From assembly GCF_014838715.1 (NCBI RefSeq), contig NZ_CP061947.1, positions 2,790,001-2,854,000 on the forward strand: a DNA stretch of 64,000 nt, read 5' to 3'. This DNA is from Algoriphagus sp. Y33. Its GTDB lineage: Bacteria > Bacteroidota > Bacteroidia > Cytophagales > Cyclobacteriaceae. Shown here one piece after another: positions 1-8,778 of the stretch (position 1 is the first letter of the stretch; each line of letters opens with the position of its first letter). The translations under genes were made by a program, and so were the position numbers. The notes below the pieces were generated by a model. It was given only the letters and a program-made list of their open reading frames with translations. It was not told where the DNA came from and did no database searches.

Positions 1-542
1 TCAGCGGAACCCCCACGGACAAAAAGTCCGGTGGTTCCCTCTCCCGCTGTCTGAACTCCCGGAAGCAGCTGCAAACTTCTGAGCAGATCTACCTCGCCAA
101 ACAGTGCAGGAATATTTTTAATGGTGGCAATGGGGATGGTAGCTTTCCCCGTTTCCATATTTCTGACTTGCTCATCCGGTCTTCTCTCCTGGATAATAAT
201 CTCATCGAGGGACATTTCTTCCGCTTTTAAGAAAAAACGTTGTGCTTTATCAAGGTCTTTTGCGGTAATTACCCGGGTAGAACTTTCAAACCCAACAAAG
301 GAAACCACCAAGCGGGCAGGAAGGGATTTGACTTGTATGCGAAAAGCCCCATCCAAATCAGCAACTACTCCGGAGGACACATCTCCTTCCCAGTAAACGC
401 TTGCACCGGGAAGCGGGGATGAATTACTTGCATCAATCACCTCAGCGGTAAAAAACACTGTTTCCTGAGCGATACTCTCGAAAAAAGATAAAATGAAAAT
501 GAAAAAGAAAATTAATTTACTCCGTTTGGCAGTTGCCTTCAT
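1..542 (-). CDS. TonB-dependent receptor, N-terminal part (runs off left edge)
   Basis: This is the N-terminal 180 residues of an outer-membrane TonB-dependent receptor; the barrel lies beyond the window. The frame is open from an ATG at 542 to base 1. A hydrophobic signal peptide (residues 1-25, ending SIAQ) is followed by a carboxypeptidase-D-regulatory-like beta-sandwich at about 28-105, containing PLPGASVYW and VVADLDGAFRI. The plug domain begins near residue 110 with MSLDEIII and continues with LLRSLQLLPGV and GLFVRGG, which are typical of Bacteroidota receptors. A promoter-like TAGCTTTG (567-574, minus strand) lies about 25 bases upstream of the ATG. The gene diverges from the bat cluster. 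The ligand is unknown. Receptors of this subtype are often followed by DUF4249 lipoproteins, but that side is not visible. Confidence 0.85.
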   Translation of the reverse strand, partial: MKATAKRSKLIFFFIFILSFFESIAQETVFFTAEVIDASNSSPLPGASVYWEGDVSSGVVADLDGAFRIQVKSLPARLVVSFVGFESSTRVITAKDLDKAQRFFLKAEEMSLDEIIIQERRPDEQVRNMETGKATIPIATIKNIPALFGEVDLLRSLQLLPGVQTAGEGTTGLFVRGGSA

Positions 543-684
543 GCTGCTTTAATTAGAAACTCTATTCAAAGCTACACGATTCAAAAAAATTAATGTTTGT
601 TAATTATTAAGAACATTTGAATTTATGTCCACCACTTGCAGCATTCCTCCTTTTAAAGTAATCTTTATTTTATAATTTCAGGTC

Positions 685-1650
685 ATGATTTGGGCATATC
701 CGGACGTAAAACTCACCCTCTTGCTAGCCGGCATTTTCGGCTTGCTGTATTTTGTTTATCTATTTCGCTACTGGAAGATCAACCGTAAGCTCGTAGTACA
801 GAAGCGCAGACTGTTCACCAAAGTAGTCATCAGAACAATCTATTTTGTGCTGTTTCTCATTGCATTTGCAGGACCTTCCATAGGGACTTCGCTAAAAGAA
901 ATACAGGAAGAGGGAAAGGACATCTTTATTGCGGTAGATCTATCCCAGTCCATGAATGCCACCGACATAGGTCCAAGCCGTCTTCAGCGCATTAAGTTTG
1001 AGTTGAAAAACTTGACAAAAAGTTTTCCCTCAGATAGAATCGGGCTGATTATTTTCAGTTCAGAGGCGTTTCTCCAATGCCCCCTTACCTTTGATCAAAG
1101 TGTGCTGCAATTGTATATCGACGGTCTGAATACGGGACTGGTTCCCAATTTCGGTACAGACCTCAACGGACCACTGAGAATGGCTGAAGACAGATTTCTC
1201 AGTGACGAAAGTCAGGAAGTGAAATCCAAATCAATTATCCTCATATCTGACGGAGAAAATTTCGGGGATGATCTGGAGGAAATTGGTTCCCGGTTGAACA
1301 ATGAAGGAATAAAAGTATTCTCTCTGGGGATTGGAACTACAGGTGGAAGTAGCATACCCAGAGGAAACGGCCTGGTGATAGATCCCAAAACGGGCAAACC
1401 GGCACAAACTGCTCTTGACCGCTCACCTCTCCAACAAATTGCAGCAGAGACTAACGGGCAATACTTTGAAATTTCTGATGAAGTTCAGGAAATTGGAGAC
1501 TTGACTGCCGCCCTGGAACGGCTGGAAGGTGGAGTGACCGGATCTAGAATTGTGGAAGCTTCCGCAAATAAGTACTTTTATTTCCTCTTGGCCGGTTTAG
1601 TACTTTCTTTGCTGGATATGATGTTACCAATCAAAACTATCAAATTATAA
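685..1650 (+). CDS. batB: VWA-domain membrane protein, BatB-like
   Basis: An inner-membrane protein of the Bat (Bacteroides aerotolerance) type, 321 residues. Two N-terminal membrane segments (about 8-27 and 48-65) precede a von Willebrand factor A domain at about 78-275, and a last membrane segment lies near 296-313. The metal-ion-dependent adhesion site is visible as DLSQS (D85, S87, S89), followed by GTDLNG and SDGEN. The next gene starts directly after the stop codon, so this is an operon with the two TPR-type genes that follow. The moxR, DUF58 and batA genes usually found upstream are absent here because a divergent receptor gene sits there. The biochemical role of Bat proteins is unsettled; envelope stress or aerotolerance is the family hypothesis. 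BatA and BatB are hard to separate by eye. Confidence 0.85.
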   Translation: MIWAYPDVKLTLLLAGIFGLLYFVYLFRYWKINRKLVVQKRRLFTKVVIRTIYFVLFLIAFAGPSIGTSLKEIQEEGKDIFIAVDLSQSMNATDIGPSRLQRIKFELKNLTKSFPSDRIGLIIFSSEAFLQCPLTFDQSVLQLYIDGLNTGLVPNFGTDLNGPLRMAEDRFLSDESQEVKSKSIILISDGENFGDDLEEIGSRLNNEGIKVFSLGIGTTGGSSIPRGNGLVIDPKTGKPAQTALDRSPLQQIAAETNGQYFEISDEVQEIGDLTAALERLEGGVTGSRIVEASANKYFYFLLAGLVLSLLDMMLPIKTIKL

Positions 1651-2295
1651 ATGAATTGGAGTAAGCTAATATTGGCTGTTTTTCTACTGATTCCCGCCTC
1701 TTGGACTCGGGTTTCCAGATTAAATTCCGCAATTGATTTGGCAGGAGAAAGCTATGCTAAAGCTGAATACGAGCAGTCTATCACAAACCATCAGATCCTA
1801 ATCGATGAGTTCGCATATTCTTCCCCTGAACTAGATTATAATCTGGGACTAAGTAATCAATATGCAGAGAAACTAGAAGAGGCCAGTGCATTTTATGATA
1901 AAACTTCAGTCACTCCAAATAAGGTACTCGCCTCCTTTGCCTTCAATCAGGGGGGAATACTTCTTGGAAATAAAAAAGAATATGAGGCGGCTTTGAGCAA
2001 ATTTAAATCTGCTTTGATCCAAGATCCCAACAATGAGGTAGCTAGACACAATTATGAATTGTTGGCTCGGTGGTTGCAACGGGATGAGGAACGCAAAAAT
2101 GAAGATCAAAACAAACCCGATCCGTCAGAGTTTGCCAAGCGTAAAAAAGCCGAGGCAGATAGAATGGTGGAACAATTCCGCTTCAAGGATGCGTTTAACC
2201 TTATGAATGAAGCTTTGCAACAAGATGAAACCGTTGCGGCTTATCAGCAGTTTATCAGCAGTCTTCAAGAAATCACAGAGATCGATGAAAAATAA
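1651..2295 (+). CDS. TPR protein of the bat cluster
   Basis: A 214-residue tetratricopeptide-repeat protein with an N-terminal hydrophobic segment (residues 1-20) that is probably a signal peptide or anchor. TPR-like helical pairs run from about residue 28 to 155, including AEYEQSITNHQILI and EAALSKFKSALIQDPNNEVARHNYELL. The C-terminal part (about 155-214) is charged and has another TPR-like unit. The ATG immediately follows the stop of the VWA gene, and the 3' end overlaps the next gene by 11 bases, so translation is probably coupled. In Bacteroidota bat operons, TPR proteins of this kind (BatC/BatE type) sit beside the VWA proteins and presumably scaffold them at the inner membrane. The exact letter assignment is uncertain. 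Confidence 0.75.
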   Translation: MNWSKLILAVFLLIPASWTRVSRLNSAIDLAGESYAKAEYEQSITNHQILIDEFAYSSPELDYNLGLSNQYAEKLEEASAFYDKTSVTPNKVLASFAFNQGGILLGNKKEYEAALSKFKSALIQDPNNEVARHNYELLARWLQRDEERKNEDQNKPDPSEFAKRKKAEADRMVEQFRFKDAFNLMNEALQQDETVAAYQQFISSLQEITEIDEK

Positions 2296-2914
2296 AATTC
2301 TAATACTTCTGGGATTAACTTTCACACTTAGCATAGCTACGGGTAATGCGCAAACTTCGGGAGAATACTTTAACCGCGCCGCCCGCTCTTATGTCAAAAC
2401 AGAAAAAGAACAGGCTTTGGCTACGGTAAACGACGGTTTGTCCAAGTATCCCACCGATGCAAAACTTCAAGCTTTGAAAGAAAAACTGGAGAAAGAACAG
2501 GAAGAACAGGACAAGCAGGATCAGCAAAACCAACAAAATCAAGACCAGCAAAATCAGGAGCAAAAAGAGCAGCAGCAAGACAACTCCAGCCAAGGTGAAG
2601 ATGGCAACCAGCAAGAACAAAAAGAAGATGGTGATAAAACCGACGAAGATAAAGCCAAAGAATCCCAAGCAGGCGATCCATCAGAACAAAGCGACGACAA
2701 ACCGGGCGAAAATGCCAATGATCAGATGGATGCCAATCTAGCTGACAAACAAAAAACTATGGAGGAGTTTAAGGAAAAGCTAAAAGCAATGAACCTAACC
2801 CCCGAGCAAGCTGCACAAATACTCGAAAGCATGAATGCGGCAGAGTTACGTCACATTCAGCAAAACAAGAAAAAAGCTACTGAACGACCTAAGAGAGGGA
2901 TTCCTGATTGGTAA
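2285..2914 (+). CDS. batC: Exported TPR protein with Q/N/E-rich region, BatC-like
   Basis: A 209-residue protein. I chose the ATG at 2285 because it begins a clear signal peptide (MKNKILILLGL to GNAQ); an upstream in-frame start would bury this inside the preceding gene. One TPR-like unit (about 25-65, GEYFNRAARSYVKTEKEQALATV) is followed by a low-complexity stretch rich in Gln, Asn, Glu and Asp (about 70-150) that is likely disordered. The conserved C-terminal end (about 155-209) contains LTPEQAAQILESMNAAE and finishes in Trp. It overlaps the preceding TPR gene by 11 bases and is the last gene of the cluster; batD is not present downstream. Function is inferred from the cluster only. Confidence 0.75.
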   Translation: MKNKILILLGLTFTLSIATGNAQTSGEYFNRAARSYVKTEKEQALATVNDGLSKYPTDAKLQALKEKLEKEQEEQDKQDQQNQQNQDQQNQEQKEQQQDNSSQGEDGNQQEQKEDGDKTDEDKAKESQAGDPSEQSDDKPGENANDQMDANLADKQKTMEEFKEKLKAMNLTPEQAAQILESMNAAELRHIQQNKKKATERPKRGIPDW

Positions 2915-2920
2915 AAGATA

Positions 2921-3095
2921 GATTTTAGATTCAAGATATTAGATTCAAGACTTGGGGATCTGGAACGATTAATATGCAGGAGTCCTAAAAAAATTTCTTT
3001 GAATTGTTAATGATTCATAGCTCTAGATTCTTCACTTTAATTTCTTAATTCTAACATCTAGTGTCTAACGTCTAGAATCTAACATCTTAATTAAA
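2921..3095. repeat. Intergenic TAGATTC/GAATCTA short-repeat region
   Basis: The spacer between the bat cluster and the thiolase gene is built from degenerate copies of TTAGATTC in its left half (TAGATTCAAGA occurs twice) and of the complementary type (CATCTAG, GTCTAGAATCTAACATC) in its right half. The whole stretch is therefore a loose inverted-repeat array. It encodes nothing recognisable. It may be a small dispersed intergenic repeat or may form mRNA structure. Confidence 0.5.
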
Positions 3096-3106
3096 CCCAA
3101 CTAACC

Positions 3107-4288
3107 ATGATCAAAGAAGTATATATCGTCTCTGCCGTAAGGACTCCTTTGGGGAGTTTTGGAGGAAAATTAGCCGGACTTACAGCAATAGAACTTGGCA
3201 GTACAGCCATTAAGGGAGCCTTAGCCAAGGCAGGTGTCCAATCAGAATCAGTTCAGGAAGTTTTTATGGGAAATGTGATTTCCGCCAACCTTGGACAAGC
3301 CCCTGCCCGTCAGGCAGCCATAGGTGCAGGAATCGGCTACAATGTTCCTTGTACCACCGTCAACAAAGTCTGCGCTTCAGGGATGAAAGCAGTGATGTTT
3401 GGTGCCCAGTCTATCATGCTTGGCATCAATGACGTGGTAGTCGCCGGCGGTATGGAAAGTATGTCAAACGTTCCTTTCTATGTGCCTAAAGCAAGATTTG
3501 GCTACAAGTATGGCAATGCCGAATTCATTGATGGCTTGGCAAAAGATGGGCTTTTCGAAGTGTATTACAAATTCCCGATGGGGAACTGTGCGGATAATAC
3601 GGCCAAAGAAATGAATATTTCCAGGGAAGCTCAGGATGCCTATGCCATCCAATCCTACCGGCGCTCAGCCGATTCTTGGGCAAAGGGATACTTCAAAGAT
3701 GAAGTCGTTCCCGTGGAAATCAAAGGCAGAAAAGGCGAAACTATCCTCATCGACGAGGATGAGGAATATAAGAATGTGATGTTTGACAAAATCCCTTCAC
3801 TTCGACCGGTTTTTGACAAAGAAGGAACTGTCACTGCAGCCAATGCCTCCACCATGAATGATGGAGCTTCTGCGTTGGTGTTGGTCAGTAAAGAAAAAGC
3901 GGAGGAATTGGGATTAAAACCTCTGGCAAAAATCAGGGGATTTGCCGATGCCGCTACCGATCCGCTATGGTTTACCACTGCCCCTGCCCTAGCCATTCCC
4001 AAAGCAATAAAACATGCGGGATTAACTGCAGAAGACATTGATTTCTACGAAATCAATGAAGCATTTTCAGCTGTAGCATTAGCCAATCAAAAAGAATTGA
4101 ATCTGGACAATGACAAAATCAATGTCTTTGGAGGAGCTGTTTCTTTGGGACATCCTCTTGGAGCTTCGGGTGCCAGAATCATCAGCACCTTGAACTCTGT
4201 ACTTCATCAGAAGAACGGTAAAATTGGCGTTGCAGGCATTTGCAATGGAGGTGGTGGCGCCTCGGCGATAGTTATTGAGAAGATGTGA
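3107..4288 (+). CDS. Acetyl-CoA C-acetyltransferase (thiolase)
   Basis: A 393-residue biosynthetic-type thiolase that condenses two acetyl-CoA into acetoacetyl-CoA, or cleaves acetoacetyl-CoA, in the cytoplasm. The length matches the family. The catalytic residues are in the expected places: nucleophile Cys89 in NKVCASGMK, His349 in GHPLGASGAR, and the proton-transfer Cys379 in CNGGGGAS. The NEAF motif (EINEAFSAVA) is also present. The gene stands alone between the bat cluster and the convergent RND efflux operon, with a probable bidirectional terminator after it. An HMG-CoA lyase gene elsewhere in the window could feed the same acetoacetate/acetyl-CoA pool, but the two are not linked. Substrate chain length cannot be told from sequence alone. 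Confidence 0.92.
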   Translation: MIKEVYIVSAVRTPLGSFGGKLAGLTAIELGSTAIKGALAKAGVQSESVQEVFMGNVISANLGQAPARQAAIGAGIGYNVPCTTVNKVCASGMKAVMFGAQSIMLGINDVVVAGGMESMSNVPFYVPKARFGYKYGNAEFIDGLAKDGLFEVYYKFPMGNCADNTAKEMNISREAQDAYAIQSYRRSADSWAKGYFKDEVVPVEIKGRKGETILIDEDEEYKNVMFDKIPSLRPVFDKEGTVTAANASTMNDGASALVLVSKEKAEELGLKPLAKIRGFADAATDPLWFTTAPALAIPKAIKHAGLTAEDIDFYEINEAFSAVALANQKELNLDNDKINVFGGAVSLGHPLGASGARIISTLNSVLHQKNGKIGVAGICNGGGGASAIVIEKM

Positions 4289-4312
4289 TTAGAATCAAAT
4301 TTTAAAATAAGC

Positions 4313-4350
4313 AGAAATCACTGGCTAGCTATCCGGTGATTTCTACTTTT
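4313..4350. terminator. Bidirectional terminator between thiolase and RND adaptor genes
   Basis: A hairpin with a 12-base arm AGAAATCACTGG (4313-4324) and its near-perfect complement CCGGTGATTTCT (4333-4344), with one G-T pair and an 8-base loop. T-rich runs follow on both strands. The right arm overlaps the 3' end of the convergent adaptor gene, whose stop codon falls in the loop. Confidence 0.5.
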
Positions 4351-5447
4351 ACAGGAGACTTGTCTCTTATTTCTTCAGACACACTTTTCAGCAAAATATC
4401 GCTATCATTCAGATCTCCGAAAACTTCAATAATGTCTCCACCACTCCTTCCCACATTGACAGGAACCCAAAGCGTACTGTCGTTTTCCATCTTGATGACA
4501 AATGTGCCCAAGGTCGAAGTCAGGATTGCTGATTGGGGTATTGCATAACTGTTGCCATCAGTATTGATCGGAATCGTCACTTCCGCTATCATTTTGGGGA
4601 GTAATTCACCGGTAGGATTAGTCACATCCATCTCCACCCGCTCCGCCCGCAAGCGATCATCGAGCGCTCCTGCCAGCCGGGAAACCTCTGCCTTGAATAT
4701 TTTCCCGGGAAATGAACGGACGGTAAATTCCACTACATTACCTTTCTTCATCGTATACGCATACAATTCAGGCACGTTAACCACAAGTCTGAGATTCTTC
4801 TGCTCCTGCAATGTGAAGAGCGGTTGCTCTGATCCTCTTCCGGAGGGCCCTACATAGGCTCCCGTACTCACATTTCGCGAAGTGATTACTCCCGAAAAAG
4901 GAGCACTTATTTCCAGGTAATTCTTAGCGTCCATTACTTCCCGATAGGCTGCTTTGGCAGATTCCCATTTGGCAAGATCTGACTGCTGAGCTGCAAAAGC
5001 CATATCCAAATCATTTTGAGAGATGGTACCCGGCGTTTCACTGGTTTTCAAAATCCGATCATAGCGTGATTTACTTGCCAAATATACCGCTTCAAAAGAC
5101 TTGAGTCTAGATTCAGCTCCTGCCAGTTGGGAACTGATTTCCGGAGCTTCCAGCCTGACCAGTAATTGCCCCTGCTTCACTTCCGATCCCACATCTACGA
5201 GCAGTTTCTGCACAAAACTGCTCACCTTGGCATAGATATCCACCTGCTGATTTGCAATAAGTTCTCCCGGAATCCTGAAAGAGGATGACACGGCTCCTTT
5301 CGTCAATCGAAAGCCTTCGTGGGTCAACACCACAGGTTCCGCTGTGGCATCCGGGAACTTCTTTCCTTCAGATTTACAACTTTGAAAAGCCATTCCAACC
5401 ACAATACAAAGAGGTATTGTAAACTTTGAATATTCTCTGATTTTCAT
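4329..5447 (-). CDS. RND efflux periplasmic adaptor lipoprotein
   Basis: The membrane-fusion (adaptor) subunit of a tripartite RND pump, linking the inner-membrane pump to the TolC-type channel. From the ATG at 5447 it is a 372-residue lipoprotein: a hydrophobic signal ends at Cys24 (AFQSC). This start is preferred over longer in-frame starts (5474 and 5543), which would lie inside or against the pump gene's 3' end. The biotinyl-lipoyl-like hairpin half is seen as VSSFVQKLLVDVGSEVKQGQLLVRLEAPE, a coiled-coil hairpin follows (about 95-165), then the second half-motif APFSGVITSRNVSTGAYV and C-terminal beta-barrel domains. It is the last gene of a minus-strand operon after the TolC-like and RND genes. 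Confidence 0.88.
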   Translation of the reverse strand: MKIREYSKFTIPLCIVVGMAFQSCKSEGKKFPDATAEPVVLTHEGFRLTKGAVSSSFRIPGELIANQQVDIYAKVSSFVQKLLVDVGSEVKQGQLLVRLEAPEISSQLAGAESRLKSFEAVYLASKSRYDRILKTSETPGTISQNDLDMAFAAQQSDLAKWESAKAAYREVMDAKNYLEISAPFSGVITSRNVSTGAYVGPSGRGSEQPLFTLQEQKNLRLVVNVPELYAYTMKKGNVVEFTVRSFPGKIFKAEVSRLAGALDDRLRAERVEMDVTNPTGELLPKMIAEVTIPINTDGNSYAIPQSAILTSTLGTFVIKMENDSTLWVPVNVGRSGGDIIEVFGDLNDSDILLKSVSEEIRDKSPVKVEITG

Positions 5448-5493
5448 TTTTTGCCTAGTTAGGTAATCACTCATAATCAATGGGGGAAACAGC

Positions 5494-8400
5494 TTAATTG
5501 GATTGGGGGATATAGTGGATGCTATGTTCATCTTCCGGATCAAGAGAGACGCTTTGCGTGGTAGTTTTGGCCTGAGCCCAAGAGAATGCTATGGGAAGAA
5601 TGATAAGCGCGGCAATAGTCGAGGCAATCAACCCTCCTATAACGGCTCTTCCCAGTGGGGATGTTTGCCCGGAGCCTTCTCCCATTCCGATTGCAATGGG
5701 AATCATCCCCACCACCATGGCCATCGCAGTCATCACAATCGGCCTTACCCGTAGAGAAGCAGCTTCTATCGCAGATTTGGTTGAATCTCCATTTTTCAAG
5801 CGGAGTTCTTCGGCATTGGTAATGAGTAGAACCGCATTGGAAATTGAAACACCTACTGACATGATGATTCCCATGTAAGATTGAAGATTAAGTGTAGATC
5901 CACTCACAATCAGTAACAACAATGATCCCATCAAGACGGCAGGTACGGTCACCAATACCACACCCGATACTTTGAACGATTGGAAGTTTGCCGCAAGCAT
6001 CAGAAAAATCACCACTATCGCGACCAATAGGCCACCCTCTAGGCTATCCAGCGTTTCGATAAGTGTGGCACTCATGCCTATGAGCTCTACTTTCAATCCC
6101 CTGGGCAGTTCTCCAAGTGAAGCTATAGCAGCATTTACATCAGCTGCAGCAGTCGCCAAGTCCATATCATTTAGATTCGCTGTGACGGTTTGCATCGGAT
6201 TTGCACCCAAGTTATCAATCTCGCCTTCAGTCCTGCCCTCTTCAAACGTTGCTATATCGCTAAGCACCGGCCTTGCAGAATTCCTTTTAATAGGAATCTG
6301 TCCAATCTCCTCGATACTGTTCATCTGCCCTTCCGGTACTTGGATCTGCACATTATAGCTGTTACTGCTAGTTCTGTCTACCCAGACATTTTTCTCGGTA
6401 AATCTGGAGGAAGAGGTGGATGCTATAAGAGAACGGGACACGTCACTGATATCCACCCCAAGCTGCGCAGCTCTGAGTCGGTCGATGGAAATATTTATGG
6501 TCGGATAATTCACAGATTGTCCTATCTGTATATCTCTGAGGTAATCAATCGTTTTCAGTTTATCGATCAGTTTCCTTGCGTATTCTCTATTCAACGCTTT
6601 ATTACGGCCCACAAAACGAACTTCAATCGGTGTAGGAGAACCTTGACTGAGAATTTTATCGGTCAGTTCTATAGGTTCGAAGGACAAACTCATCTTAGGA
6701 TTGATTAGGACGGCTTTCTCACGGATGGCATCTTTGAGTTCATCCAAATTCACCTCGTAATCCCTGTTCAAAGCAACCTGAAGCACTGCCTCATGCGGAC
6801 CGGACATCCAAAGAAAAACCGGATTGATGGAATAAAGCTGGGGATGCAACCCTACATAAGCAGAGGTCACGGAGATATTCTCCTTTCCTACGATCTCATC
6901 AATTCCGGCCAACAGTTTAATAGTTTCCGACTCGGTCGTTTCCATCCTGGTACCGTCCGGTAATTTCATCCTCAACTGAAACTGTCTACCATCTACCCGG
7001 GGTAAGACATCTCTGCCGATCCCGTTCACCATCAACGCCACCAGCCCTACAGTGACGATCAAGTAGATGATCAGCACCGGTTTACTGTAGGGAAGCAGCG
7101 ATTCTATCAAGTTTAGATAGCGTCTACGGAATCGTTCAAACAGACTGATTTCACCATCCCTGTTGATATCGACCCGCTGTGCCAATACTACTTTTTGTCC
7201 GTGGCTACTTTCTAAAGAACTATCTATACCCGCCAACCTCCGCTCTTCCTGCTCATTCATCTGGCGACCGTCGGTCTTCACGTGATGCTTTACTTTCATC
7301 AACCAGTTTGCCAGAACCGGGACAAAGGTTTGGGAAAGAAAATAGGAAGCAACCATACTGAAACCGATCGCAAGTGCCAAAGGAAGAAAAAGCGACCCTG
7401 GAATCCCTCCCATAGTAAATGCCGGAGCAAACACTGCCAAAATACAGAGCAAGATAAGTAACTTGGGATAGGCGATTTCAGAACAGGCATGCCAGATCGC
7501 CAATGCTTTGGGCTTGCCCATATCAAAATGCTGGTGGATATTTTCTATGGTCACCGTGCTCTCATCCACCAGAATACCGATTGCTAAAGCCAAACCGCTC
7601 AGTGTCATAATGTTTATTGTCTGACCAAACAAATTCAAGAATAGAACAGACGTAATAATTGAAGCAGGAATAGTCAAAATGACAATCAAAGCTCCGCGGG
7701 CATCTCCCAAAAAGAGTAAAACCATGAGACCGGTAAGAACGGCACCAATAATCCCCTCATGCATCAAGCTGTCCACTGAATTAATCACGTACTGGGACTG
7801 GTCAAACTCAAAGGTGAGTTTGACATCCTCCGGCAATTGGTTTTGAATATCGGGAATGGATTTCTTCAGGTTTTGAACTACTTCCCATGTGGATGCATCC
7901 GCACTTTTGGCAATACTTAAATAAACTGATCTCCTACCATTCACCAAGGCATAACCTGATGCAATGTCCGACCCGTCTACCACAGTGGCCACATCCTTCA
8001 TATAGAGATTATGGACATCCTCTTTGAAAAGCGGAATATCTTCAAACTCCTGAACTGTATTTAAAATCGTATTTGCGGGAGTTAAATAGTTTACATCTCC
8101 GATCCTCACATTGCCAGAAGGCGTGGTGATGTTATTGACCCGCATGGCCTCTACGAGCTGATCCGGGGTAAGATTGTGGTCACGGAGTTTTTTCGGATCC
8201 ACTTTGATCACTACCGTTCTGGAACTCCCGCCAAAAGGAGGCGAGGAAACCAATCCGGGAATTGAAGTAAAGGTCGAGCGTACATTTATATTTGCAATGT
8301 CGAGCAGCTCGTTATTCGCTCTGGTATCCGAGCTTAAAACCAATTGTCCTACCGGCAATGTAGATGCATCAAAGCGGATTATAAAGGGTGGATTTGAGCC

Positions 8401-8763
8401 CGGTGGAAATGCAGCCTGAATCCTATTGGAAAAGGCACTGATCTCCGCAGCTGCCTGAGCCATGTCTGTACCTGGATAAAACTCAATTTTCATCAAGGTC
8501 AAGCCTTGAATATTTTTCGTGGAAATTTGCTTTATTCCATTGACAAAGAGAAAAATATTGACATAAGTTTTCCCATAGAATGCTTCCATCTGCTCAGGCA
8601 TGTAACCTCCGTGTGGATGAGACAAGTAAAGTACAGGAAGGTCTAATTGGGGAAAAATGTCAATTTTGATGGTATCCACAGCCTTTATCCCAAAGAACAA
8701 AAGACCAACTACCAACACTAAAATTGTAATTGGTTTTCTTAATGCAAAACGTATCAATTCCAT
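5494..8763 (-). CDS. RND efflux pump inner-membrane subunit
   Basis: A 1089-residue proton-driven RND transporter of the AcrB/CusA superfamily. TM1 lies near residues 12-30, followed by a large periplasmic porter domain, TM2-TM6 (about 335-490), a cytoplasmic loop, TM7 (about 562-580), a second porter domain and TM8-TM12 (about 905-1070). The proton-relay region is visible as LAIGILVDESTVTIENIH (D400, E401), and FLGDARGALIVILTIPAS is typical of the family. The TM6-TM7 loop carries a perfect EF-hand loop, DINRDGEISLFE (residues 532-543), which is unusual for an RND pump. The Met-rich sensing sites of metal pumps are not obvious, so drug, bile or lipid export is as likely as metal export. The gene sits between the TolC-like and adaptor genes. 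Confidence 0.92.
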   Translation of the reverse strand: MELIRFALRKPITILVLVVGLLFFGIKAVDTIKIDIFPQLDLPVLYLSHPHGGYMPEQMEAFYGKTYVNIFLFVNGIKQISTKNIQGLTLMKIEFYPGTDMAQAAAEISAFSNRIQAAFPPGSNPPFIIRFDASTLPVGQLVLSSDTRANNELLDIANINVRSTFTSIPGLVSSPPFGGSSRTVVIKVDPKKLRDHNLTPDQLVEAMRVNNITTPSGNVRIGDVNYLTPANTILNTVQEFEDIPLFKEDVHNLYMKDVATVVDGSDIASGYALVNGRRSVYLSIAKSADASTWEVVQNLKKSIPDIQNQLPEDVKLTFEFDQSQYVINSVDSLMHEGIIGAVLTGLMVLLFLGDARGALIVILTIPASIITSVLFLNLFGQTINIMTLSGLALAIGILVDESTVTIENIHQHFDMGKPKALAIWHACSEIAYPKLLILLCILAVFAPAFTMGGIPGSLFLPLALAIGFSMVASYFLSQTFVPVLANWLMKVKHHVKTDGRQMNEQEERRLAGIDSSLESSHGQKVVLAQRVDINRDGEISLFERFRRRYLNLIESLLPYSKPVLIIYLIVTVGLVALMVNGIGRDVLPRVDGRQFQLRMKLPDGTRMETTESETIKLLAGIDEIVGKENISVTSAYVGLHPQLYSINPVFLWMSGPHEAVLQVALNRDYEVNLDELKDAIREKAVLINPKMSLSFEPIELTDKILSQGSPTPIEVRFVGRNKALNREYARKLIDKLKTIDYLRDIQIGQSVNYPTINISIDRLRAAQLGVDISDVSRSLIASTSSSRFTEKNVWVDRTSSNSYNVQIQVPEGQMNSIEEIGQIPIKRNSARPVLSDIATFEEGRTEGEIDNLGANPMQTVTANLNDMDLATAAADVNAAIASLGELPRGLKVELIGMSATLIETLDSLEGGLLVAIVVIFLMLAANFQSFKVSGVVLVTVPAVLMGSLLLLIVSGSTLNLQSYMGIIMSVGVSISNAVLLITNAEELRLKNGDSTKSAIEAASLRVRPIVMTAMAMVVGMIPIAIGMGEGSGQTSPLGRAVIGGLIASTIAALIILPIAFSWAQAKTTTQSVSLDPEDEHSIHYIPQSN

Positions 8764-8778
8764 TTCAATCGCTGTGGT

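Noticed and set aside
481..552. Short plus-strand frame reading MKMKKKINLLRLAVAFMLL
   Set aside because: It resembles a signal peptide but is the complement of the real signal peptide of the minus-strand TonB-dependent receptor and stops at once.
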